A stretch of DNA of 64,000 nt from Microlunatus elymi (GTDB lineage: Bacteria > Actinomycetota > Actinomycetes > Propionibacteriales > Propionibacteriaceae), in contig NZ_CP041692.1 of assembly GCF_007362775.1 (NCBI RefSeq), forward strand, positions 3,534,001 to 3,598,000, in the 5' to 3' direction. This document shows, piece after piece, positions 36,634 to 45,490 of the stretch; the first letter of the stretch is position 1, and every line of letters starts with the position of its first letter. Position numbers and translations under genes: made by a program. The notes under the pieces are model-generated. The model saw only the letters and a list, made by a program, of their open reading frames with translations. It did no database searches and was not told the DNA's origin.

Positions 36634-36948
36634 TCAATCCTGCACGTGGACCACGGCCTCCCAGGAGTCCGGTTGACTGGGGTCGTCGACCGCGAGCCGG
36701 TTGCGCGACTCGTGCCCACACACAGTGCACACATGTACGATCGCCAACCCCTTTCCTCGAGGTTGCACCAGCCGGACGGGCGCCATCAACCCACCGCAGG
36801 TCGATGCTCGGTCCCCGGGCCGATCATCGACGTGCAGTGACCAAAGACAGTCTGCGCAGTGGTTTCGGAAGCTTCCATTTCGCAGACGATCGACACGCTC
36901 GCCACAATGAGCGCACATGAACGGTTGGTTTTCGGTTGCGCGAGACAT
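36634..36948 (-). CDS. RNHCP domain-containing protein
   Basis: A 104-aa zinc-ribbon protein. The family signature is clear: FMCAHCGERVDRLRNGSFRN then HCADCLWSLHVDDRPGDR, followed by STCGGLMAPVRLV and a second cysteine pair VHVCTVCGHESRNRLAVDD. The RNHCP family is found mostly in actinobacteria and has no established role; paired CxxC motifs suggest metal binding. ATG at 36948 with AGCAGGA upstream. The open frame extends further up but loses family likeness. Confidence 0.85.
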   Translation of the reverse strand: MSRATENQPFMCAHCGERVDRLRNGSFRNHCADCLWSLHVDDRPGDRASTCGGLMAPVRLVQPRGKGLAIVHVCTVCGHESRNRLAVDDPSQPDSWEAVVHVQD

Positions 36949-37609
36949 TCCTGCTCTCCGCGGTCGTAGGGATACGACTGCGAAGGCGGAGGGTTCCGTT
37001 AGCTCTTCCCCGGACATCCGGGGCACCGGGCTTGACAAGCGAGTGACGCGATTCACCGCCCACGATCGGGCGATTACTCCCAATTCCTGCTTCACCGTTT
37101 CCAGAACGGATCCGAACCTCGATCAGGTTTGTTGATCATGACGATCGCTGTCCTGACCACTGTCCACCAGCTCAGGCCCGTGGCCACCGGTAGGTGTCAT
37201 CTCATCGCACCGGCTGCGGCGCCGTCCCCTCTCAGCAGGTCACGCGGCAGCACGTCAGCACCAGACACGCCCTCCTTCGGGTCCGCCCGGCGAGGTCGTC
37301 CCGCCGGGGCACTCCCGACCTTACGACTGGACAGCCCAAACGGCAGCCGAATACCGGTTGCCCGGAAGCAACGAGTTTCCTCGGCGCAACCAACGTCCAG
37401 AAGGACATGACGCCCGTGCAGTGCGTGGCTCGCCCTGATGAGGATCCAGCTTCGCGACACCTCGGGTGCAAGACTTGCTCATGCCCTGGCGTCCCGAACG
37501 ATTCCAGTCCGTGCGGGTCGACCATCGAGTGGATCTGTATCGAGAGCGTCATGTGGTCAGTCGTCCAGACGTCCGTGTCAAGGCGCAAAGCTCAGAACGA
37601 GGTGGAGAA
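36949..37609. other. Gene-poor stretch
   Basis: No supported gene. Several open frames exist on both strands, but none shows a family motif, a start signal or codon structure. A short perfect hairpin CCCCGGA-ca-TCCGGGG lies near 37007-37023, upstream of the RNHCP gene. Probably decayed accessory DNA. Confidence 0.45.
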
Positions 37610-38020
37610 ATGACGACGACGGCAAATGATCAAGCATCCGTGTCGGTCATGCTGATCGTCCCCGACACCCCCGCGGCGGTCAGCTGGTACAAGACTGCGC
37701 TCGGTGCCGCCGAGCTGTGGAACCTCGGAAGCGTCGCCGCGCTGCAACTGCGCGGCGCACCGTTCATGCTGCACGAATCCGTACCTGGCAAAAAGACCGA
37801 ACAAAGCCCGATCGAGGCAGGACTGACCACCACCCGGATCGAGGTCTTCGTGGATGACCCCGACCAGCTGATCGGACTGGCAACCAAAGCCGGCGCTACC
37901 GACATCGAACCCGTCACCGGCCACCAGGCCCCCTGGGGAACACACCAACAAGGCGGCTTCACCGACCCCTTCGGACACCGATGGTCGATCGGCGACCGAT
38001 CACCAATCCGGCAGTACTGA
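37610..38020 (+). CDS. VOC (glyoxalase/bleomycin-resistance fold) protein
   Basis: A 136-aa vicinal-oxygen-chelate protein: VSVMLIVPDTPAAVSWYKTALGAAELWN opens the first beta-alpha-beta module and GGFTDPFGHRWSIGDR closes the second. Resembles PhnB-like or antibiotic-binding members. AGGTGGAG precedes the ATG. Metal ligands are not fully conserved, so catalytic or ligand-binding function is open. Confidence 0.82.
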   Translation: MTTTANDQASVSVMLIVPDTPAAVSWYKTALGAAELWNLGSVAALQLRGAPFMLHESVPGKKTEQSPIEAGLTTTRIEVFVDDPDQLIGLATKAGATDIEPVTGHQAPWGTHQQGGFTDPFGHRWSIGDRSPIRQY

Positions 38021-38055
38021 CCTGCCGCCGCCGGTTGCCCCTCGACCGGCCGCCG

Positions 38056-38601
38056 TCACGCGGCGTAGCGCAGCAGAGTCACGCCGCCCTGAAATCCCCG
38101 GCACTCCTGCAACCTGAGCCGTGGAACTGCGCAACCGTCGGGAAACAGCCGCCGTCCCCGACCCTGAACGGTGGGATAGACGAACAGTCGGTACTCATCC
38201 ACCAGACCGGACTCGATCAGGGCATGGGTCAGGGTGATGCTTCCGGTGACGGTGATGTCGCCGCCGGTCTTCTGCTTCAGCGCCTGCACTTGGGCAACCC
38301 AGTCGCCGGTCAGCACGGTCGAGTTCTGCCACTGCGGGTCGGTCAGGGTCGAGGAAACGACATACTTGTGGACGTCATTCAGTTCCTCGCTGATTCCGGT
38401 CCGATCATCGGTCTGCTGCGGCCAGTATCCGCGGAAGTCCTCGAACGTCTGCCGACCCAACAGCAGCGCATCCTGTCGCTCCGAATGCAGCCGCGTCACC
38501 TCCAACAATTCTGGATCCTGATCGGAGGGGTCGAACCAGTCGCCCAGCATCTCGATCGCGCCGTCAAGGGTCATGTTCTGGGTAATCGCCAGGGTCCTCA
38601 T
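38056..38601 (-). CDS. Dihydrofolate reductase family protein (RibD C-terminal domain)
   Basis: 181 aa, a RibD_C/DHFR-fold reductase: MRTLAITQNMTLDGAIEM, GRQTFEDFRGYWPQ (NADPH-binding region), DITVTGSITLTHALIESGLVDEYRLFVYPTVQGRGRRLF. Such stand-alone proteins are common in actinobacteria, with largely unknown substrates. The ATG at 38601 follows CAGGAT by 8 bases. Confidence 0.88.
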   Translation of the reverse strand: MRTLAITQNMTLDGAIEMLGDWFDPSDQDPELLEVTRLHSERQDALLLGRQTFEDFRGYWPQQTDDRTGISEELNDVHKYVVSSTLTDPQWQNSTVLTGDWVAQVQALKQKTGGDITVTGSITLTHALIESGLVDEYRLFVYPTVQGRGRRLFPDGCAVPRLRLQECRGFQGGVTLLRYAA

Positions 38602-38741
38602 GGCAGCCGATCCTGCCACCGGAGCCCGATGATCCAGCACGAGCCCGGCGTGGAAGGAAATGATCGAGCAGCAAGTTCGCCTGGTGACAGGCCGGCCGTG
38701 CCAGGATCGACCGTGTCAGGGCATCGTGACAGGCTTTGCCC

Positions 38742-39107
38742 ATGGCGATGACGACGAGAGTGCTGAGTGTGACGGTGCCGGTTCCCGACCAGGACCGGGC
38801 TCTGGAGTTCTACCGGGACGTGCTGGGCTTCCAGGTGCGCTATGACGGTGAACCATGGCCCGGGGCGCGCATGATCGAAGTCGTCCCGCCGGGTTCCTCG
38901 GTCGGGATCGTGCTGCTGCCACCGGACAGCGAGATTCCTGTCGCCGTGCGGCTGGGCACCGACGACGCGCAGGCGGCGTTCGATCGAGTCAGGGATGCCG
39001 GCAGCACAGTGCACAACGACCAGCCGATCTCACTCGGCGCCGGATCGCCCATGTTCTTCTTCGATGATCCGTTCGGGAACGGCCTGGTCTACATCCAGGA
39101 ACCATGA
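38742..39107 (+). CDS. VOC family protein
   Basis: A 121-aa glyoxalase-fold protein: VLSVTVPVPDQDRALEFYRDVLGFQVRYD and a closing SPMFFFDDPFGNGLVYIQEP. Typical size and order for a single-domain VOC protein. ATG at 38742 or two codons later; neither has a clear Shine-Dalgarno. Function unknown. Confidence 0.85.
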   Translation: MAMTTRVLSVTVPVPDQDRALEFYRDVLGFQVRYDGEPWPGARMIEVVPPGSSVGIVLLPPDSEIPVAVRLGTDDAQAAFDRVRDAGSTVHNDQPISLGAGSPMFFFDDPFGNGLVYIQEP

Positions 39108-39139
39108 CGTCACCCGACGGCGCGTCACGCCGTTCCCGT

Positions 39140-39145
39140 TAGAGT
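39140..39145 (+). promoter_or_regulatory. -10 box TAGAGT, leaderless cobU
   Basis: TAGAGT followed by 8 bases and the GTG start of cobU. Confidence 0.45.
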
Positions 39146-39153
39146 CGGTTCCT

Positions 39154-39756
39154 GTGTCAGGCGAAGGAATCGCCGGGCCGGCTGCACCGCGTACGACGTT
39201 GGTCACCGGTGGCGTACGGTCCGGTAAGTCGACGTATGCGGAGCAGCTGGCCACCATGGCTGCTGCCGGCGGTCGGCTGTTCTATGTGGCCCCTGGGCCA
39301 CGACCCGATCCGACGCAGGATGCGGAATGGGCCGCTCGGGTCGATGATCATCGCAGCCGGCGCCCGGCCAGCTGGACGACCGTTGAGACCGCTGACCTGG
39401 ATGCTGTGATCAACAACGGTTCCGATCCGGTGTTGATCGACTGCCTCGGCACCTGGGTCACCGCTGTGATCGACGAGTTGGACACCTGGGACGAACCGCT
39501 GCCGGCTTGGAAACCCGCCTTCGACACCCGCGTTGCCGCGTTCTGTGATGCGTGGCAACACAGCGAACGGGTGATCATCGCCGTCAGCAACGAGGTCGGC
39601 TGGGGTGTCGTTCCCGCCTATCGTTCCGGCCGGATCTTCGCCGACCTGCTCGGCGAGGTCAACCGGCGCATTGCTGCGATCAGTGATCGGGTGGTGCTGA
39701 TGGTGGCCGGGCGTCCGATGATCATTCCCGCTGTTGATCAAGGTCCGCGGGAATAG
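39154..39756 (+). CDS. cobU: Adenosylcobinamide kinase / adenosylcobinamide-phosphate guanylyltransferase
   Basis: A 200-aa bifunctional enzyme of cobalamin nucleotide-loop assembly. The P-loop is TGGVRSGKSTYAE near residue 18, and the family motifs LIDCLGTWVTAVID and AVSNEVGWGVVPAYRSGRIFADLLGEVNR follow. It phosphorylates adenosylcobinamide and then transfers GMP. GTG start placed by the promoter; the upstream open frame overlaps the VOC gene. Convergent with cobS and cobT, which encode the next steps. Confidence 0.92.
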   Translation: MSGEGIAGPAAPRTTLVTGGVRSGKSTYAEQLATMAAAGGRLFYVAPGPRPDPTQDAEWAARVDDHRSRRPASWTTVETADLDAVINNGSDPVLIDCLGTWVTAVIDELDTWDEPLPAWKPAFDTRVAAFCDAWQHSERVIIAVSNEVGWGVVPAYRSGRIFADLLGEVNRRIAAISDRVVLMVAGRPMIIPAVDQGPRE

Positions 39757-39762
39757 TCGAGT

Positions 39763-40533
39763 TCACCAATTCACCAAGCAGCACAGCGCGGTCACCGTGG
39801 CGGCGAGCTCGACCGAAGCACCCATCACGTCTCCGGTGACACCGCCGATCCGGCGCAACACCCAGCAGACCAACAGCAGCGCGGCCAGCAGACCGGCGGC
39901 GACCGCGATCATCCCGCCGATCGGGCCGACACCGGCCAGGATGCCGAGCCCGGCTCCGATCATGATCATGATCAGCGAATTGATCAACGCCACCGGCGTA
40001 GGCACCGAGCCGGCAACCAACGCACCCAGTCCGCTCGGCCGGGCGGCGGGCACGCCACGCACACACGCGATCGACAGCGCCGCCCGGGACAAGCAGATGA
40101 TCAGACCCACGGCGGCGGCTCCACCAAGATCATCGGCGATCGTGCCGAACGCCGATGCCTGCAGTCCGATGACGATGATCAACGCGATCACTCCCATCGG
40201 TCCGATGTCGCCCTTGCGCATGATCTCCAGCGCCTTGTCCCGGTTCCAGCCGGATCCCAACGCGTCAACGGTGTCGGCCAGCCCGTCCAGATGGAAGGCC
40301 CGCGTGCCGAGGGCAGCCGCTGCGACGCCCAGCAATCCGGTGACCAGCCACGGCAACTCGATCCGATGTGCCAGCCAGAGGATCAGTCCGACTCCGACGC
40401 CGACGGGCACGACGGCCAGCGGAGCCAGGATCATCGCCGTCGGCGCGGTACGACGTTCGATCGGCCGGGCTCGTATCGGAACGATCGTGAGCAGGCTGAC
40501 CGCGACCCGCAGTGACGAGAGCAGGTTCATCAT
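39763..40533 (-). CDS. cobS: Adenosylcobinamide-GDP ribazoletransferase (cobalamin synthase)
   Basis: A 256-aa membrane protein with about seven hydrophobic helices. The hallmark FHLDGLADTVDALGSGWNRDKALEIMRKGDIGPMG is present. It joins GDP-cobinamide to alpha-ribazole at the membrane. The start overlaps the cobT stop (TGATG). The open frame extends upstream into cobT but is not translated from there. Confidence 0.92.
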   Translation of the reverse strand: MMNLLSSLRVAVSLLTIVPIRARPIERRTAPTAMILAPLAVVPVGVGVGLILWLAHRIELPWLVTGLLGVAAAALGTRAFHLDGLADTVDALGSGWNRDKALEIMRKGDIGPMGVIALIIVIGLQASAFGTIADDLGGAAAVGLIICLSRAALSIACVRGVPAARPSGLGALVAGSVPTPVALINSLIMIMIGAGLGILAGVGPIGGMIAVAAGLLAALLLVCWVLRRIGGVTGDVMGASVELAATVTALCCLVNW

Positions 40534-41567
40534 CAGAGGTCGGAGAGCAAGCTCATCCGGTTGATCAACAACGCCGCCGAGCGGAGCAGCGGCACCGCCG
40601 CCAAGGCTCCGCTGCCCTCCCCCAGTCGCATCGACGCGTCGAGGATCGGCCGCAGTCCGAGCTTTTGCAGCGCCAGTTGCTGGCCGGGCTCGGTGGAGCG
40701 ATGACCGGCTGCGCACCAGGCGATCGTGCCGGGTGCCAGGTCCTCTGCGGTGATCGCCTCGGCGACACTGATCAACCCGTCCAGCAAGATCGGCACGCCG
40801 GCGCGAGCGGTGGTGATCATGACCGCGACCGCCGCCACCAGATCGGCCGAGCCGAACGCGATCAACCGTTGCCACGGGTCAGCGGCACGATCACCGACCC
40901 GGTCCAACGCAGCCTTGATCACGTCGGTCTTGTGTGCCAACTCTGCTCCACGGACGCCGGTGCCGGAACCGGTGACCTGCTCGGCTCCGACGCCGAGCGC
41001 CGCAGCGATCAGGCACGCTGCCGGGGTGGTGTTGCCGATGCCGAGATCACCGATGATGATCAACTCGGCGTCATCGGCCAGCAGCTCCCGGGCAATGGAT
41101 TCCCCTGCCTGGTAAGCCTGTTCCGCGTCGGCCGGCGTGAGCGCGTCCTCGAGCTGGAGCGGACCCGATGATCGCCGTACCTTGTAGCGGGTGAGCGGTT
41201 CGGGTACGCCGTCAAGGTCATCATCGACGCCGAGGTCGTAGATCTGCAGCTCGACCTGGTGTTGTCGCGCGAGCACGGTTGCGGCCGCGGTGCCGTCCAC
41301 GAACGCTCTGACCATCGCCGCGGTGACCTCGCGCGGGTAGGCGGAAACGCCGTACCGGGCAACGCCGTGATCACCGGCCAGCACCACCGCTCGGACCCGT
41401 TGCGGCACCGTCGGCGGACATCGCCGCTGACAGCCGGCCAGCCAGACCGCCAGATCCTCCAGGATTCCCAATGAGCCGACCGGCTTGGCCAGCTGGTCCA
41501 ACCGGCGACGGGCGGCCTCACGGGCCGCCATGTCCGGGGCCGGCACCGGCGCGGTGTGGATCGCCAT
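40533..41567 (-). CDS. cobT: Nicotinate-nucleotide-dimethylbenzimidazole phosphoribosyltransferase
   Basis: A 344-aa cytosolic enzyme making alpha-ribazole phosphate. Family text: RARRRLDQLAKPVGSLGILE at the N-terminus, VLAGDHGVARYGVSAYPREVTAAMV, and the substrate loop LIIIGDLGIGNTTPAACLIAAALG. One-base stop-start overlaps link it to the amidohydrolase upstream and cobS downstream. Confidence 0.94.
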   Translation of the reverse strand: MAIHTAPVPAPDMAAREAARRRLDQLAKPVGSLGILEDLAVWLAGCQRRCPPTVPQRVRAVVLAGDHGVARYGVSAYPREVTAAMVRAFVDGTAAATVLARQHQVELQIYDLGVDDDLDGVPEPLTRYKVRRSSGPLQLEDALTPADAEQAYQAGESIARELLADDAELIIIGDLGIGNTTPAACLIAAALGVGAEQVTGSGTGVRGAELAHKTDVIKAALDRVGDRAADPWQRLIAFGSADLVAAVAVMITTARAGVPILLDGLISVAEAITAEDLAPGTIAWCAAGHRSTEPGQQLALQKLGLRPILDASMRLGEGSGALAAVPLLRSAALLINRMSLLSDL

Positions 41568-42841
41568 CAGAGCAGGTTCTTCGCGAACTGGCCGTCCTTC
41601 ATGATCATCACGAACGCCTCCTCGGGCCGGGCGAGCAAGTTGATGTCGTCCAACGGGTTGCCGTCGACCAAGATCAGATCCGCGTAGGCCCCTTCGGCGA
41701 TCACGCCGAGTTTTCCTGCTGGGTAAGGGTTCCGCGGGCCGGACAACTCCAGCAGCTCGGCGTTGCGGAGGGTCGCCATGGTGATCACCTCAGCCGGATT
41801 GAACCAACGCACCAGCTTGGCCAACTGCGCCCCCTGCCGAGCCGCCAGAGCCGGATCGAACAGGGTGTCGGTACCCCAGGCGAGTTTGACCCCGTGCTTG
41901 CGGGCCAACGCGTACGCGGTGTCGGTGCCGGTGATCATCTGCATCAACTTGACCCGGCTGGCGCCGGTGACCACCGGCGCATCCTCGTCGTCCAGGAAGG
42001 GCTGCATGCTCCACCACAGATCATGTTCGGCCATCAGTGCGGCGGTCTCGTCGTCCAGCAGTTGACCGTGTTCGATCGACCGCACGCCGGCCCGAATCGC
42101 CTGCTGCACCGACCGCGGCGTGTACGCGTGCACCATCACGTACGTTCCCCAGTTGGCGGCGGCATCGACCGCAGCACGCAACTCGGCCTCGGTGTACTGC
42201 GTCACGTCCAGAGGGTCGTAGAAGGACGCGACCCCGCCGCCGGCCATCAGCTTCAGCTGGCTGGCGCCCAACATCAACTGCTCGCGGGCGGCGCGCAACA
42301 CCTCGTCGACACCGTCGGCCACCGCGGTCGCCCCGAGCAGATCGGTGTGGCTGTGCTGCCCCAGCCGACCGCGCGGAATGTCTCCGGGGCTGCGGAAGTC
42401 TCCGTGGCCGCCGGTCTGCGAGATCATCGCGCCGGACGGAAAGATCCGCGGTCCCGGCAACACACCTTGATCGATGGCGAGCTTCAGACCGAACGCCGGC
42501 CCGCCCGCGTCCCGTACCGTGGTGAAGCCGCGCAGCAGAGTTTCCGACGCCGAACGTCCTGCCAGGGCGTGGATGTAGCCGGGATCTGCCCGCATCGACA
42601 CGGCCAGCGGAATGGTCGCGAACATCGAGTGCCAGTGCGCGTCGATCAGACCCGGCATCAAGACCCGCCCGCCGCCGTCGATGATGCGCGCGCCGTCGCC
42701 GAGCTCAAGATCATCACGGCTGCCGACGGCGGTGATCAGGTTTCCCTCCACCACCACGCGGCCGGGCGCGCCGACCGTACCGGTGGCGCTGTCGAGCACT
42801 CGGACGTTGTCGAACACCGTCGTCTTGCCCGGATCCGCCAT
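41567..42841 (-). CDS. Metal-dependent amidohydrolase family protein
   Basis: A 424-aa TIM-barrel hydrolase of the imidazolonepropionase/prolidase-like group. The metal-binding HxH is in [13 protein letters not shown]; later it shows [41 protein letters not shown] with two His, and [13 protein letters not shown] with the catalytic Asp. The C-terminus [31 protein letters not shown] is typical. ATG at 42841 follows GGAGG by 5 bases. First gene of the operon with cobT-cobS, though it has no known role in cobalamin synthesis. Confidence 0.88.
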   Translation of the reverse strand: MADPGKTTVFDNVRVLDSATGTVGAPGRVVVEGNLITAVGSRDDLELGDGARIIDGGGRVLMPGLIDAHWHSMFATIPLAVSMRADPGYIHALAGRSASETLLRGFTTVRDAGGPAFGLKLAIDQGVLPGPRIFPSGAMISQTGGHGDFRSPGDIPRGRLGQHSHTDLLGATAVADGVDEVLRAAREQLMLGASQLKLMAGGGVASFYDPLDVTQYTEAELRAAVDAAANWGTYVMVHAYTPRSVQQAIRAGVRSIEHGQLLDDETAALMAEHDLWWSMQPFLDDEDAPVVTGASRVKLMQMITGTDTAYALARKHGVKLAWGTDTLFDPALAARQGAQLAKLVRWFNPAEVITMATLRNAELLELSGPRNPYPAGKLGVIAEGAYADLILVDGNPLDDINLLARPEEAFVMIMKDGQFAKNLL

Positions 42842-43017
42842 GGCTTCCTCCACCTCGTCACGTCTCGGTCAGCCTAGCGATGATCCGCGCCGCACTCCGC
42901 CACAGAGCTCCTCCTGGACAGGACGGATCGCGCAACACCGATCGTGTGGTCCGACGCACCGGCACCGAGCCGTTAGAGTGCTCGGCAGCGTCCGTTTTCA
43001 TGATCACGACAAAGGGG

Positions 43018-43280
43018 ATGACGGTGGAGCCCGACGTCGCGGGAGTCGAACAGCCGGTATCCACCGGCGAGCTTCCCGGTTGGAAACGCGTCGAGGACCT
43101 CGTCACCGCCGCCCACGACCGCTATCGCGGGGTCGACGACGGCGACGTCGCCGACTACATCCCGATCCTCGCCGAGGCCGATCCGAGGTGGTTCGGGATC
43201 GCCGTTGCGGAGACCGCCGGTGCTGTTCACGCCGTCGGTGACAGCGACCGTGAATTCAGCATTCAATCGATCTCCAAAGC
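43018..43280 (+). pseudogene. glsA: Glutaminase A, 5' part, interrupted by an ISL3-family insertion
   Basis: The N-terminal 87 codons of a serine-dependent glutaminase ([52 protein letters not shown]). The break falls inside the catalytic SISK (Ser-x-x-Lys) motif. Joined to the part after the insertion, with one target copy removed, the frame continues SISKAFVYALVCDALGH and gives a normal protein of about 333 aa. No other lesion is seen. The TAGAGT -10 box at 42974-42979 and AAAGGGG near the start are intact. Confidence 0.88.
43273..43280. repeat. Target-site duplication TCCAAAGC, left copy
   Basis: Eight bases identical to 44729-44736, immediately outside the left terminal inverted repeat. 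Eight-base duplications are usual for ISL3 elements. Confidence 0.9.
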
Positions 43281-44728
43281 GGCTCTTCGCAGTTGAGGGT
43301 GTAGCTGGGATGTGATCAAACGCGCTCGAGTGGCGGCGCGTCGGTGAGCTGGTGGGTGTCGGGGTCTTTCGATGATGGAGGTTCTCACACCGGCCCATCG
43401 GAAAGACCCCGACGTTGCACAACGCTACCTTCCAGTGCCCTGATCTGACCACGTTCTGCCGGCTCGACGCGCTCGGGCTTCAGGTCGTCGGTCAGCGGCT
43501 CGAAGCCGGCCGGGCCGAGCTGGCCTGCCGGGTCGTCGATGCTGATGATTGGTGTCACCGCTGCGGCTGTCAGGGCATTGCCCGCGACAGTGTGGTGCGG
43601 CGGCTGGCGCACGAGCCGCTCGGGTGGCGGCCCACCACGTTGGTCGTCACGGTCCGCCGGTACCGCTGTACGGGCTGCGGGCATGTGTGGCGCCAAGACA
43701 CCAGCCGGGCGGCCGAACCACGAGCCAAACTGTCGCGAGCTGGTTTGCGGTGGGCCTTGGAAGGGATCGTGTGTCAGCACCTGACGGTGGCCCGGATCGC
43801 CGAAGGACTCGCGGTGTCATGGAACACCGCCAACACCGCGATCCTGGCCGAAGGCAAGCGGGTCTTGATTGATGATCCGGCCCGGTTCGACGGTGTGCGG
43901 GTGATCGGGATCGACGAACACTCCTGGCGGCACACCCGCCACGGGGACAAGTTCGTCACCGTGATCATCGACATGACGCCGGTGCGGGATCGGAGGGGAC
44001 CCGCGCGGCTGCTGGACATGATCGAGGGCCGCTCCAAGCAGGTGTTCAAGACCTGGCTGAACGATCGACCACAAGCCTGGCGCGACCAGATCGAGGTCGT
44101 CGGCATGGACGGGTTCACCGGCTACAAAACCGCGGCCACCGAGGAACTACCCGAGGCGGTCACCGTGATGGACCCATTCCACATGGTCCGCCTGGCCGGG
44201 GACGCGTTGGAACAGTGCCGGCAACGGGTCCAGCAGCAAACTCTGGGCCACCGCGGCCGCAAGGGTGATCCTCTCTACAGTGCCCGCCGGACCCTGCTCA
44301 CCGGGCAAGATCTCCTCACCGACAAACAACGTGACCGACTGGCCAACCTGTTCGCCACCGACCGGCATGTCGAGGTCGAAGTAACCTGGGGCATCTACCA
44401 ACAGGTGATCGCTGCCTACCGGGCGCCCGACCGGACGGCCGGGAAGATGATCATGAAACGAGTCGTCGACGCGATCTCCGACAGCGTTCCGGCCGCGCTG
44501 GTCGAGATCCGCAAACTCGGCCGCACCCTGAAACGCCGCGCTGCTGACGTGATCGCCTACTTCGACCGGCCCCACACCTCCAACGGACCTACCGAAGCGA
44601 TCAACGGACGCCTCGAACACCTCCGCGGCTCCGCCCTCGGATTCCGCAACCTCACCAACTACATCGCCCGTAGCCTGCTCGAAGCCGGAGGATTCAGACC
44701 CCAACTACACCGTCGATTCTGAAGAGCC
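43281..44728 (+). mobile_element. ISL3 family insertion sequence (1,448 bp), complete
   Basis: Ends are imperfect inverted repeats beginning GGCTCTTC on both sides and sharing GGTGTAG further in (left GGCTCTTCGCAGTTGAGGGT; right, complemented, GGCTCTTCAGAATCGACGGT). It carries one transposase gene and is flanked by a perfect 8-bp duplication. All parts needed for movement look intact, so the element may be active. Confidence 0.93.
43415..44722 (+). CDS. tnp: ISL3 family transposase
   Basis: 435 aa. N-terminal zinc-binding region (CHRCGCQG and YRCTGCGHVWRQD), helix-turn-helix in GIVCQHLTVARIAEGLAVSWNTAN, then the DDE catalytic domain: first Asp in VIGIDEHSWRHTRHG, second in VVGMDGFTGYK, and Glu in SNGPTEAINGRLEHLRGSALG. 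Start is a TTG (protein begins HNATFQCPDLTTFC), as no ATG or GTG fits the homologous N-terminus. The coding region stops just before the right inverted repeat end. Confidence 0.93.
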   Translation: MHNATFQCPDLTTFCRLDALGLQVVGQRLEAGRAELACRVVDADDWCHRCGCQGIARDSVVRRLAHEPLGWRPTTLVVTVRRYRCTGCGHVWRQDTSRAAEPRAKLSRAGLRWALEGIVCQHLTVARIAEGLAVSWNTANTAILAEGKRVLIDDPARFDGVRVIGIDEHSWRHTRHGDKFVTVIIDMTPVRDRRGPARLLDMIEGRSKQVFKTWLNDRPQAWRDQIEVVGMDGFTGYKTAATEELPEAVTVMDPFHMVRLAGDALEQCRQRVQQQTLGHRGRKGDPLYSARRTLLTGQDLLTDKQRDRLANLFATDRHVEVEVTWGIYQQVIAAYRAPDRTAGKMIMKRVVDAISDSVPAALVEIRKLGRTLKRRAADVIAYFDRPHTSNGPTEAINGRLEHLRGSALGFRNLTNYIARSLLEAGGFRPQLHRRF

Positions 44729-44736
44729 TCCAAAGC
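44729..44736. repeat. Target-site duplication TCCAAAGC, right copy
   Basis: Matches the left copy exactly; encodes the Ser-Lys of the glutaminase SISK motif. Confidence 0.9.
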
Positions 44737-45475
44737 TTTCGTGTACGCCTTGGTGTGCGACGCGCTCGGCCACCGGACCGTCAAGGATCGCGTCGGCGTC
44801 AACAACACCGGTCTGGCTTTCAATTCGGTGATGGCGATCGAACTCAATGCCGGACACCCGATGAATCCGATGGTGAACGCGGGCGCCCTGGGGACCACCG
44901 CACTCATCCCCGGCGCAACTCCTGCCGAGCAATGGGAGGCCATCAGGAACGGTCTTTCCCGGTTCGCCGGCAGGGCTCTGGAGTTGGACGGCGATGTCTA
45001 TCACTCCGAAATGCTGACCAATCAGCGCAATCAGGCGATCGCCCGCCTTTTGCAGAGCTACGGCCGGCTTCCCGGCGATCCGGCCGAGGTGGTCGACGTC
45101 TACACCCGGCAGTGCTCACTCAGGGTCGACGCGCGGGATCTGGCCACGATGGGCGCCACCCTCGCCGACGGCGGCGGCAATCCGGTGACGGGCGAGCGTG
45201 TTGTCTCCGCCGAGGTCTGTCGCGACACCTTGGCCGTGCTCGCCGCCACCGGACTGTACGAAACCTCCGGCGAATGGTTGTTCGAAATCGGCTTGCCGGC
45301 CAAATCCGGCGTGGCCGGCGGGATCGTCGCGATCGCCCCGGGAAAGGGCGGCATCGGGACTTTCTCGCCGCGACTGGATTCGGCCGGCAACAGCGTACGC
45401 GGGCAACGGGCGACCGCTTATCTGTCCCGAACGTTGGGCCTGAACTTGTTCGCCTCCGACGTACATCAGCACTGA
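44729..45475 (+). pseudogene. glsA: Glutaminase A, 3' part after the insertion
   Basis: Continues the same frame through the right target copy: SKAFVYALVCDALGHRTVKD, then LNAGHPMNPMVNAGALGTTALIPG, RNQAIARLLQSYGRLPG and EWLFEIGLPAKSGVAGGIVAIAPGKGGIGTFSP, all typical of GlsA. A GTG at 44741 could restart translation but would lack the catalytic Ser/Lys. Ends 15 bases before the MFS gene, with which it probably formed an operon. Confidence 0.88.
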
Positions 45476-45490
45476 GCAGAAGGTAACCGC

